Source: Paludibacteraceae bacterium (GTDB lineage: Bacteria > Bacteroidota > Bacteroidia > Bacteroidales > Paludibacteraceae). Taken from it: a stretch of 64,000 bases of DNA. Both the position numbers and the translations under genes were made by a program. Position 1 is the stretch's first letter. Each line of letters begins with the position of its first letter. The stretch is taken from contig JAGCFX010000024.1 in assembly GCA_017649925.1 (NCBI GenBank), positions 1 through 64,000 on the forward strand. The letters are read 5' to 3'. The notes under the pieces were generated by a model. It saw nothing but the letters and a program-made list of their open reading frames with translations, ran no database searches and was not told the DNA's origin. This document shows, piece by piece, positions 8,110-19,600 of this stretch.

Positions 8110-9925
8110 TGTATATTTGAGTTCTATACTCTGTATTCTATTCTCCGTCAGCGCCTTCGCGCAAAATGACAGCGCGCTGAACAGGAGTGTGACGGTAGAA
8201 CGTGATTTTCAACCTGTGATACAAGCTGCGGGAAAAGTAGCGACTAAGCCGGAAGTGATGGAAACGACTATCGAACCGGCGCCTATCGAATTCTCCGATT
8301 ATATAGCGGAAGTGACGCCAGGCACCAGTTTCAATCCCTTGTTGTCGCAGCCTACGCGTTTTGAGAAAGGCGAGCGGTATCGTGGTTATGTACGCGCCGC
8401 GTTGGGTCATCCGAATACCCTGCTGGATTTCGATTATCGCATTGATGACGGTAAGAAATCGATTCTCGATGTCTATGCGCATCACCGCGGACAATGGGAT
8501 GCAGCAACGCTCAGCAAGACAACATTGGGCATGAACTACATGCATCCGTTTAGTGCATGCACGCTCTATTTCGGCGTCAACGGAGGCAATATATACTATC
8601 ATAAGTACGGTCATTTCTATGACTACAGTTTGATAAACCCGAGTATGTGGTTGCGCAACGATATCGCATACCCCAAGCCTCGTACTATTGGGGCATTAGA
8701 CAAGACATCGCTTTGGACGGCAGAGGCGTTTATAGGTGTTCGTTCTAATCCCAAGCAGGATTTCCAATATCGTTTCCAGACCGGCTACATGCTATTCTCC
8801 AAACCGGAATCCATTGCGGAACATCAGATTCGTACGCATGCGGATTTCGATTGGCATAGCGATGCGCATCATGTGGGTGCCAATATCTATGTTCAGAATA
8901 ATCTGCTGCAACTCACCGGACTAGCAAAAGTCATTCCGGATTCGATGTATTCGCATTGCCATGACATTCGTTTGGAGCCATACTATGCCTATGATGGCAC
9001 CCGTGTACAATTGCATCTGGGTGTAAATCTGGATATGAATATCGGTGCGGGACACAATAGCTTATCCGGCGTAGAGCACCTCAGTTTTGCTCCTTCGCCA
9101 CATATCCGTTTGGAAGCGCAGATTGCCAAACAATGGCTAACGATTTATGCGGATGTGCTAGGTAACCATGGATCAGGAAGTTTGCAGGATTATATGGAGG
9201 AGAACCGCTATTGCTTGATTCATCATGGGGTAATTGATCACCATTTCACGTCCTATACGCCGGTAGATGCGGAACTTGGTTTTCACATCAAGCCTTACCG
9301 CGACTTGCTCATTGAGATTCACGGAGGGTATGCGTATATGATTAACCAAACGAACTTGATTGCCAATACCGATTCGGCGATGTATGCGCCGCTAAATATG
9401 AAATTGTTCCAAGCCGGTGATTTTGATTATTTCTATGCTGATTATCAACGCGGCAAAGTAGGAGGACAGCTCAACTACCATTATCGCGACCTGGTGCGGG
9501 TAAATCTGCATGGAGACTATTTCTTCTGGCGCTCAGATACTACGGTTTATGACCGTCCTAATTGGGAACTCGCTCTGCGAATCGATGGACGTATAGATAA
9601 GCACTGGTCGTTGTATTCGGATAACTACTTCGCAGGTGCACGTCGCGCCTTGGCATATAACGGCATAACGGATACTTATTCCGAGCATACGCTGCGTCCG
9701 ACGATTGAACTCAACCTCGGTGTACAATACGATATGTTGGTGGGGAAAGCTAAAGCGAACGGCAATCAGTCAACCGGCGACAATCTTATTCTTCGTCCGG
9801 AGCCCAAGCCGAATTTGACTCTCTTCTTCCAACTCAACAACTGGCTACATCGCAAGAACGAGATCTACTACGGCTATCGCTCGCAGGGTATCAACTGCCT
9901 CGCCGGCGTAACCTTCCGCTTCTAA
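8096..9925 (+). CDS. Outer-membrane beta-barrel protein (TonB-receptor-like)
   Basis: 609 residues with a signal peptide (MKRINVYLSSILCILFSVSAFAQ). The early motif VERDFQPVIQAAGKV resembles a conserved N-terminal stretch of TonB-receptor-like Bacteroidota proteins. The rest is rich in alternating hydrophobic and aromatic strands. It ends GINCLAGVTFRF, with a terminal Phe as expected of an outer-membrane barrel. No plug domain is evident. The start overlaps the TPR gene by 14 bases (GGAGG lies just upstream), so the two are probably made together and may form an outer-membrane complex. It is the last gene of the pot operon, followed at once by a terminator. Confidence 0.75.
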   Translation: MKRINVYLSSILCILFSVSAFAQNDSALNRSVTVERDFQPVIQAAGKVATKPEVMETTIEPAPIEFSDYIAEVTPGTSFNPLLSQPTRFEKGERYRGYVRAALGHPNTLLDFDYRIDDGKKSILDVYAHHRGQWDAATLSKTTLGMNYMHPFSACTLYFGVNGGNIYYHKYGHFYDYSLINPSMWLRNDIAYPKPRTIGALDKTSLWTAEAFIGVRSNPKQDFQYRFQTGYMLFSKPESIAEHQIRTHADFDWHSDAHHVGANIYVQNNLLQLTGLAKVIPDSMYSHCHDIRLEPYYAYDGTRVQLHLGVNLDMNIGAGHNSLSGVEHLSFAPSPHIRLEAQIAKQWLTIYADVLGNHGSGSLQDYMEENRYCLIHHGVIDHHFTSYTPVDAELGFHIKPYRDLLIEIHGGYAYMINQTNLIANTDSAMYAPLNMKLFQAGDFDYFYADYQRGKVGGQLNYHYRDLVRVNLHGDYFFWRSDTTVYDRPNWELALRIDGRIDKHWSLYSDNYFAGARRALAYNGITDTYSEHTLRPTIELNLGVQYDMLVGKAKANGNQSTGDNLILRPEPKPNLTLFFQLNNWLHRKNEIYYGYRSQGINCLAGVTFRF

Positions 9926-9927
9926 AA

Positions 9928-9963
9928 AACAATGACCCGCATCAACGCGGGTCATTTGTTTTT
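9928..9963. terminator. Bidirectional terminator between converging genes
   Basis: The arms are AACAATGACCCGC (9928-9940) and GCGGGTCATTTGTT (9947-9960), followed by T residues on the plus strand and preceded by A residues. It ends the pot operon. The same stem encodes the last residues (TNDPR) and stop codon of the minus-strand gene that follows. Confidence 0.85.
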
Positions 9964-10619
9964 AATGCTTTCTTTCTTTTTCGTAACATTATCGCTGCGC
10001 AGTAACTCAATCCCATAATCAATAACGGAATCAAAACATCGCCTAATGGTTCGGGATGCTCAATCAACTGATTATCCTCCGGAAGCGGGCCGTCTATATT
10101 CGGAGGACCGGGTGCATTACGCGGACCGGCAGCCACATGCGCCATTGCCGGTGCTTCAGCGGCAGCAGGTTGGGAAACCTGACGGGCAGAAGCCATTGCA
10201 ACAAAAGTAGTCATCGGCATCGTCATACTACTTGCGCCGGAGTAAGATATACCGCGCTGTGAGGAACTGCTTGACGCACCCGAAACGGCATAGCCCGCTT
10301 GGGCTCCAAAGTTGCTACCGATATTAGACACCCGTGCATCGCTTAACCGGACAAGACCGGACGCACCGGAAGAAGGCATCGCAACAGAACTTTCCATATA
10401 CCCGCGGCTCGGAGCAGAGGTAACAATCGCCGTTTGTAACGGAGCATGACTACGGAACGGCAGGTGCGGAACCGCCACAGGCGACGGTTGCGAAACATTC
10501 ACTTCCGACGCTACCGGCACACGGGGCGCATGGAGAACGAGGAATAATACTCTCACCAGCGATATGCCGCTCGCCAATACGATAAGGGCGATCAATATAG
10601 GTTGATGGTATCGTTTCAT
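9942..10619 (-). CDS. Small membrane protein with PLGD-type C-terminal tail
   Basis: 225 residues with no family I recognise. A hydrophobic N-terminus (ILIALIVLASGISLVRVLFL) could be a signal anchor. The middle is low-complexity, rich in Ser, Ala, Pro and Met. The tail has PLGDVLIPLLIMGLSYCAAI followed by RKRKK: a short motif, a membrane helix and a basic end. A second protein here (21997-22461) has the same tail and the same AGPRxAPG lead-in, so they are paralogs. This one starts 13 bases after the PL1 giant and the other lies behind the second giant, which suggests a shared role with giant T9SS substrates. Its last codons and stop lie in the terminator hairpin. Confidence 0.75.
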   Translation of the reverse strand: MKRYHQPILIALIVLASGISLVRVLFLVLHAPRVPVASEVNVSQPSPVAVPHLPFRSHAPLQTAIVTSAPSRGYMESSVAMPSSGASGLVRLSDARVSNIGSNFGAQAGYAVSGASSSSSQRGISYSGASSMTMPMTTFVAMASARQVSQPAAAEAPAMAHVAAGPRNAPGPPNIDGPLPEDNQLIEHPEPLGDVLIPLLIMGLSYCAAIMLRKRKKALKTNDPR

Positions 10620-10632
10620 GGTACGCCCTCCT

Positions 10633-13600
10633 TTACTTTTCTGTTACACGTGCACCCTGCGCATCATATACTTCTCCACGATAAAGTATCAATAAATTAC
10701 CATCATAGATAATTTTCTCCGGTTTGTCACAAATGCCATCCGGTTCGGCAGAGTTTATCGATGTGATGACATCGGCAGGCGGATTTTTGGTAATCAAGAA
10801 CCGTTGTGCAGCCGTTTTATTATCTGCAGTGAACGAATAGGTATTACCCGTTTTGATTACCGCAGCCTGATTGGCAACACGATCATAGAGATAAATTTTC
10901 TCTCCCTCATAATTGAAGGTGAACGTATATTGATTATCGTTACCTGCACGGAAAGTCAAATAGCGTTCTTCCGGGCTTTCTATAGCCGCTACAGCCATTT
11001 CTCCTCCCTGTTTAACAACAGCCAATTTCGGAGCGACGGAATCGCCTTCAAGTTTACGACCATCCCATCCGTCTTCATAGTTATCCGAGAAATCTCCACG
11101 TGATAAAATATGTACTCGGTCACCGCCGAATTCATTACCGCATACCGTTAATACCATCACTTCCGGTGCATCGTTTGCCGCAGCACGGCGAGGCGCACGC
11201 ATCGGCTGAGTAGAAGTCTTGAAATACTTGGCATCATAAACCACACGATTATATACCAAATCGAGGGTAGCATCTACATCTGTAGTCTTAACAAAGAATC
11301 CTTGCATAGCCGGAATCACGGAGTCGGCTCCGCTCAGATAAGGCGATGAGTGTATCGGCACAACTGCATACTGGCCGGGCAATGTAACAGCAGAACCATC
11401 TTTGGCACTTACGGGTTCTCCGCTTGCCGCCCAGTTAGCATACGAGCCGGTATGATAGATATAGATAGAATGCTCTACATTATTAAAGTCAGCATCCTGC
11501 ATCTCCTGAATCTTAATAGGTGCCGTCCAGCTGTTAGCTGCAAAAGCAAAGCCGTCAGCATCCCTGTTATCAAGCACAATAGTTTGGGTAACCGGCGGAT
11601 TCAGTTTGCCGACATTGGTATATGTTTTTGCAGTCTCCTGGGTGATACAATACCCTTCAAACGGCAGGAGCACATCTTCATTTGCTACCCATTGCCAGAG
11701 ACCTCCTAAATTATCTGTAGTTCCTTCTTCCCAACGGCACATCCATGCCTGATAATACATCGATATTGCTGTTTGGCCCGCCTGGAACGGAATGCCGATA
11801 TATTGCCATACCGGACCGGCAGTATTGGCACCGCTTCCCCGGCTATAGTATTCTACCGTTGCATTAACATCCGATTCCTTATTACCATAAACAAACGATC
11901 CATTATGTGTAGCATCCGCTTCAATTAACAAATCTTCTGCTTTGATGGTAATCGGCGAAGCATAACGGGTATCATTAACTTTTGCCACCATACCGGCGAT
12001 AGTTAATCCTCCGTACGGTTTTACAATTAGTTTTCCGTCTATTACATGTCCATGTTCGTCACGCCCTTGGTTCACCTTAACACTACCTGCGTGCGCATTG
12101 TCCACGTCCACGTGACACTCAGCAATGATACGCGTCGGATGATAAGGAGTAGGAATGATATTATAACCGGGCGCCCAGTTTCCCGGATTACTCCATAAAT
12201 GGTCACCATCATGATTATCAAATACCAGCGAGCAGTCTGCTACTTTGGATTCATCTGTCATCAACAGGTATTCTATCATTTGGTGCATTACAACACGGCC
12301 TGCCGGAGAGAGATTGCCCATCTCATTGAAATTAATACCATACAACAGCAGACGGGCCGGGAACACCACTTGCCGCTCACAGCAAACGATCAAATCGCGA
12401 TTATTATCGGCATCGCGGGCTGTAGCCAGAAATATGAAGTCCGGCGCCTCATTGATTACGAATCCTTGAAGTCCTTTGCCGCTTATAGAACTGAGTACCT
12501 GTACCGTAGTATCCGTCTCATTGATGACATCTACTCCTTCTGCATCACCAAAGATAGCGTGTCCGGCACAAAGAATCTTCATGGTTTTTACTTTCGGGCT
12601 TGGATCCTTCGGGTTTGAACCGATATGCCAATTCGTTCCATTCTCTCCGGCTACGTATGCCTCGAAACTCAAAATCGGTTTCTTGTCTATCAGCGTACCG
12701 ATTGCATTGGTGTAGCCTTCCGGGGTTTCCAAATAGTCGGTAACAATCAACAAATCATAATCTTTATAGAAATTAGCTATCGCTGTAGGATCTTTGGTCG
12801 CGTATCCATTGACACAATCCACTGTATAGAACGTACGCAGATAGGTTAACAAGGTGGCACTGGAGGATTCGTTGCCCGTGCTATAGTCGTTAAAGCCCCC
12901 ACCCTTCGTTCCGGTAACGATGTAAGCTATTCTCGCTTTCCGACTTGCCGGATAGATGCGGATTGTAGCATCCACGGTGAAAGTAGAAGCCGGAGAACAA
13001 TCATTAGTCATGGTGAAGGTAATGGTCTTCGTTACCGTAGATGCATTACTCAACGATGGAGTTCCTTCTATATAGATTCGCTCGTCGGAATAAGAGAATG
13101 TACATCCCGGTATGGCTTCAGATGCCGACTGTAATGAATAGTGGATTCCTGTGGTATCATAATCACAGGTAAGTCGGACAAGGGCTATATCTACTTCCTT
13201 TCCATCCCAAATTGTGACTTCTGGTACAATTTTCTCCAAAGTAGGAGCCATATTACATGGTTCTACCCAATAAGCATACAATGTAGCCGTAGTTACATCC
13301 TTGTCCCAATTTCGCATGCTTACACCGAGACCATTATAGTACTGCGTGCCTGTGCCATTCGGTGCATCATAGTAACCACCAAAGACGAAACCGGTCTTAA
13401 TCGGGAGAGTGCTTATTTCCGGCATCGCTTCGCCATAGATAGCAACAACGGATGTGGTGTATTTGTTATATGCCCCTGTTGCATCAAGCGTGATAAGCGT
13501 TTGTTTCGGACGCGTGATCTCGAAATACTGAATTTGAGGAACATTACCTCCCTTCCATAAGTACAACGTCTTGGCACCAATCAAGTCTGCAGGAATAGGC

Positions 13601-16600
13601 GTCTGTATCAAAGTTCCTACAGGTAAAGTAGCCGTATTTGTCCGGGATGTCACTTTGCTCACATAAACAGTATTACCGGATACGGTTGACTTAAAGACAT
13701 CTCCTTCTTTCAATGCACAATCCAAATCTACGCGCAAATAGGCAGAGTTGTTATTGAGTGATATGGCATTCGTATTGGCTATTTGGACATTGCCAATACT
13801 ACCTCCTGCGGTAAGCGTTCCTCCTGTCAATACAGACAGATAATTCTCTATTGTCAACTCAAGCTCTGCGCCGCTTGCTGTAACAGCACCATTTGTCAGA
13901 CCTGTGCCCACTTCGAATTTATATAAGATACCTTCGTTCGGGCAATCCTCAAATTGGGCATAGAGCGTTGCCGGACCTGCTACGGTATAGGGATTGCTTA
14001 CTGCGCTACCACCACTCGGAGCGGTGAACCATCCCTTGAAGAAATAACCTTCTTTGACGGCATGCGGGAGCACCACTTCATCGCCCATAGCGGCACGCAG
14101 GGTCTTAGAGTTTTCGCCTCCTACTTTACCTCCGTTGGTATTGGCATCCAGTATAATCGGACACGAGCGGATGATTTCGAAATAGGAGATTCCTGTGGTG
14201 CGGGCACCCGATATAATATACAATTCTGTCTTTCCTGCAAATGCAGCCGGAGCAACGACTGATTGAATTTCAGTAGTCGTTTTGCTGGCGTTCAGCGTTA
14301 ACTGATTATCTTCAGTGCTATAGGATGTATGGCGCAGATAATTGTACTTACTATTGCTCGAAGAATAGTTGTTGAAACGAATCAAATCGCCTTCTTGTAT
14401 CGGGCAATCCAACGTAATAACAAGCACGCCTTTATCTCCATTATTATAAGTTATTCGGCCGCTACTGAATGCCAAATTGTTCCAGCTGGAATTATTAGAT
14501 ATCCATCCCTCCAAGGTTCCGCCAATCAGCGTACTTAATTGAGTAGGCTTTGTCAGCTGTACAGGGTTGTTGCCCGAAGAACAGATGTTACCATCCGAAA
14601 CATTGCTATTGACATCAAAACGATAGATTGTTTCGCCGCTGTTCATTGCCGGACAGACAATCCACTTCGCCCAATATTCTTTATCGCCCGTTTCGGACGC
14701 AGATATTTCCGTTACGGCAGAGCCGGTAAAGCTACTATTATCATACCATCCTTTAAATTCGGAGTCATCCTTCGTTATATCCGTCGGTAGCGTAGCGCCT
14801 GTACCGAAAGTATAACCCGTCACATTGCCGGAATTGATTGTACCATCATTGGTATGAAGCGTCACTGAATAGTTGCGCGGCGTGCGGGTAAAGTTAGCCG
14901 TTACGGTAGCATTCTCTGTTACGGTTGCCGGCAGTCCGCTCCAACTGTCAAAGGCATATGTATATTCCGCAGTGGTAGCTGCAGGTGTAGCCGTTACCGT
15001 CGTTCCATTAACGGTATAGGTGTTAGCAGAACTGGTTGTAGTTGTACCCGGTGTGATATTACCTACGCTCGCTACATCTACTGAACCATAGCCTGCCGGA
15101 CTAACCGCATTGGTCAATGTGTACTTGGCGGGTTCCCAGAGAGCATAAAGCGTGATATCTCCGGTCATGGTAACGCTCTCTTGGTCGTCATATACCTTGC
15201 TGCCACTCGCGTCGGTTGCCCATCCGGCGAACATATAATCAGTCAGCGAGAAACTGTTTGCCTTCAGTTTGGCGGCAAAGCCGTCATAGAATGACTGAGG
15301 CTCCATTGTGCCTGTGGCAGAAACGTTATTTTTGTCGAACGTAACGGCATATTTAGTCAACGTACGGCAAACGGAAATAGACTTGACAAACGGGTTCTGG
15401 TTCACGTTACTATTACGTGCTACATAGATAGCATCGCAATCGGATGTGAGCGTAAACACATTGTCTCCTACCACCACGTCTCCGGCGGCTATGGAAGCAA
15501 CTGCGGCGCCGGTTTTGGATGCAGATAGGTACAAGCCCAAATCACCTTGGTCGCTTGCTTTGGTGATTGTTACCGTAACCTTGTCGCCTGCCTTGAATTG
15601 TCCGGATGCCAAAGTCAAGCCAAAATACTGATTGCTTTCCAGTTTGTATCCTCCGCTGATGGAATTAGAGCCGACATTATAATCCGCCGTACCGCCAACC
15701 AGATTATTCTCATCAGCTGGGATAGTTGGAGTGGCTGTTCCCGATCCCGACAGAGTATAAGTAATCAGGACTGCGCACTCCTTGACCGTAGGATCAAAGG
15801 TAGCCGCAAAACTCTCTATTGCGGATTCGCAGCCATCTTTGACGGCATAGGCCTTGACGGTACAGTCTGTCACGATTGACACACTTGTGCCGGAAGCACT
15901 GCCGGTCGTCGGGTCAGACCCGTCCGTTGTATAATAGATGGTCGCACCGGCGGTTGCCGTTGCCAAATTGACCGTATTGTCCGTTTGCGTGATAACCGGC
16001 GTTGCGACAGCCGGATTGATAGCTACTACGGCTCCGTCCGAAACAAGGGACACAGCAATTTTTCCATCTTCTGTATTGGTAACAACGCAAGTATACGTAC
16101 CGGCCTCGGACGGCAGATATGTAGCTGATGTGGCACCCGATATATCCACTCCGTCTTTTCTCCACTGGTAGGTCAGCGTTCCTGATCCGGATGCCGTGAT
16201 ACTCAATGCGCTCACTACATCACCGGCGCAATAAGTGTCGCCTGATGGTTGCACTGAGATAGTAGGTGCATCGGATGGTGGCACTTCTGATGTTACCGTT
16301 ACCGTGATGATATTCGACAGTACCGGTTCGCCGCACGTACCTTCTACGCGTACGCGATAATAATAGGTGTCAAGCGCTGACTGCGAGGCAGAATAGGTAG
16401 CATTTATTGCGCCGGGGATAAACACGGTGTCAGTGCCGGTGCTACCACAAGTGTACCAACGATACGCCAACTCGTTTCCGGCAGCAACCATTCCGCTACC
16501 GAGAGTGAACGACTCGTTGATTTCTGCAGGCACGGATAAAGCGGGTTGCGTAGTGATTGCTGTTGTAGCATACACCACTACCGTAGCCGTTTTGTTCATC

Positions 16601-19600
16601 TGCAGTCCGGAGTACGTAGCATTCTCAACCGCCCAAACGGTATATACACCGGAGCCCTTTCCTGTCCATTCCAATGCACTTCCGGTACCGGCTTTTGCAG
16701 CACCGTCATCGACTCCGTCTTTCTTGAGCTGATAGTCCACGCCTGTCTGGCTGCCGGAGAGGGTTATCTTAGCAGTCATACCGCCTGCACATTCTCCTTC
16801 AGCCGCAGCGCCGACATTATAACTATTCGGCGCCAGTTTGGTAGTCGTGAAGGACGAGCCTGTCAATGCCACCCAAGAGGATTTATGGTCGGCATCACAT
16901 ACGGCACGTACCCATGCATAATAGGTGGTAGCAGCAGTCAAGCCGGTGATAGTCGGAGTTTTGGTTGTTACCGTCTCTGTAGCTGCCGTTCCGGCTGTAG
17001 GCGTTGTCGGACTGCCGGAAGCATAGTATAAATCGTATGATGCGGCATCCGCGGCATCCGTTATGGCGAATGTAGCCGATGAGCCTGCTACGGCTGTAGT
17101 GGCAAATGCCGTTGGCGCAGCAGGTGTTGCACATGGCATTGCCCACACGGCGTACAAGGTCTTATCCGCCGTGATTGTAAACTTGCTTCCTGAAGCATAA
17201 TCCACCGTACCTGCATCGCGGTGAGCAGTTGTTTCCGCCCAACCTTGGAATACGTAGCCGGTCTTTGTAAAGCTATTCGCCAGAACGGTTACTTCTGCAT
17301 TATTGCTATACGCCGTCGGGTCATTGGTATAACCACCATCGGCCCCATTGCCGTCATAGGTTACATAGTAGCATGTGCTGCCCGCACTGCCGGTAATAAC
17401 CGTTACACCATACAATTGGGTGTAACTGCTGCTTTGACGACCAATTATCAAATGACCTTTATGGTTAGCATTAGAGGCACTTACTGTGAATGTAATCTCT
17501 GTATCGCTATTATTGGCATCCGTTACCTGGGTTCCTCCGGAACCATTGGTATTTCCCGATACGTAGGATTCACGCCCATCCACAAAAACATATTTATACG
17601 ATGCTTTATTTGATGAGTAACCATGTTTCAAGGTTACCGTTATCGAGCCATCTATCTCTCCTGATTCCAACGGAATACAGAAATAGTAGTTCCCACTCGA
17701 TATATTATTGTTTGGGAAAGTTAGTCCATTCGTTGTATTATCCGTCAGGCTAAACTGCTTTGCGGCATCGCTGTTCTTTGAATAGAAATATATTCCGTTG
17801 TGGACGTCGGAGGTAGTCGTATTTCCTTGACTGAACGTTTTCCCCGTCCAAGAAGCATCTTTGAAATTTATGTCGGCTAACGTGGTTGGTCCTCCGCCGC
17901 CGGCGCAGTCTTGTTTCCAAGCAGCAATGGCGGTCATATTGGCCGTTGGAGTATAGGAAGCTCCTCCATTGCCAATCTTGGTTGCGCCCACATACCATCC
18001 TAAGAAGGTATAGTCGGTTCGTGTCGGTGTAGGCAACGTGATACTTGCTCCTTCGGTAGCTTGTGTTTGGCTCGATGGTGTCACGGAACCTCCATTGGCA
18101 TTATAAGTGATGGTAAATTCATTTCCCGTCGGTTCCGGAGTTGAACTCAGTTCCCATGCTGCACGCAAAGTAGTAGGAGCAGCGATTGTCCATGCATTAG
18201 TACTATGTCCGGCGGCATCGTAGTATTGTGTACCTGTTCCGTCTGCACCGGTATAGTAACCGAGGAATGTATAGCCGTCTCTAGTCGGGATGGTGATGTC
18301 CGGCATGGCGGCATTGAAAGTAGCTGTCACACTTGTCGTACCGCCGGTGCCGCTACCTGCGTCAAGCGTAACGGTATAGTTATTCGGTTGCCAGATGGCA
18401 TATATAGTCAGGTCGGCAGTGAGCGTTATTGATGCTCCGACTGCGTAATCGGTTCCGCTGCCGCCCATGGAGGAATTCCATTTCAGGAAGGAATATCCCG
18501 TCGGTGCCGTAAAGGCATTAGCTGCTATGGTTACGCTGGAACCTGTCTGTTCAACATCAGCCATCGTTCCCGAGCCACCATTCTCGTCATAAGAGAGAAC
18601 ATAGTTGGTGGCAGGAGGAGGAGTTGAACCTGCGCGGGTAATGTTGATATTATTGAAGTAAGTACTATTCGCTGTCGCTCGATAGATATAGAATGTACTA
18701 TTTCCATAATAAGCATCACTTCCCGTTACAGTATAAGTTACTGTTTTTAATGCAGTGCCGGTTCCTGTTTCTGTCAGTGCACACGCAGGTGCTGAACTTG
18801 GGCGAGAAGTCGCTGTTGTAATCCATACTCCACGTTCATCTGCATTCTTTCCTACATCTACACTTATTACATCCCCATCCTGCAAAGGACAATCAAGATC
18901 TATACGGAAATAGGTATTATTGTTGGTTATACAATAACCGTTTGACGTAATAAGATTCTTAGCCTCTGTTTGTCCATTATAGACGGATATCGAACCGCCG
19001 GTAACTGTAGTATTATGTGTAGAAGTATTTAGCGCAAGATTAGACGTACTTGCGGCGATAGATATATTTCCTGTTGCACTTGTAACCGCCGAATATATCG
19101 TTCCGGAGCAACTTCCTCCACCTCCTCCGCTGCCACTTTCTGTGAACTGGGCGTAATAGGTTGTGTTGGCTGAAACGGTAGTGGAAGCATTGATTTGCGT
19201 GCCTCCGGAAGCGGATGTGAACCAACCGTTAAATGTATATCCGCTCCTATTGGCAGTGGGAAGGCTACCGATTGCGCTACCCGATGCGACCAGTGACGAA
19301 GTAGGAGAACATGTACCGCCATTCGTAGTAGCATCCCATGTGATAGTCACCATCGTTGGTGCGCTACCATCGCATGAACTGGACACAACACCGCTGGTGG
19401 TTACCGTCAGTGTTGCGCCTGCACCGCAAGATGCATTCGTTATGGCCGTCTTGGCCTCTGCTGCGGTAGATGCTGTGTAACTATAGGGCGGGGTAACAAC
19501 GGTACGGTTGGATACATTGGAAGGAAGTCCTTTGGTTGCTGTACTATTGATAAATTTGACACCATTGGTTCCACCATAGTTCTGATAGAAAATTTTATTC

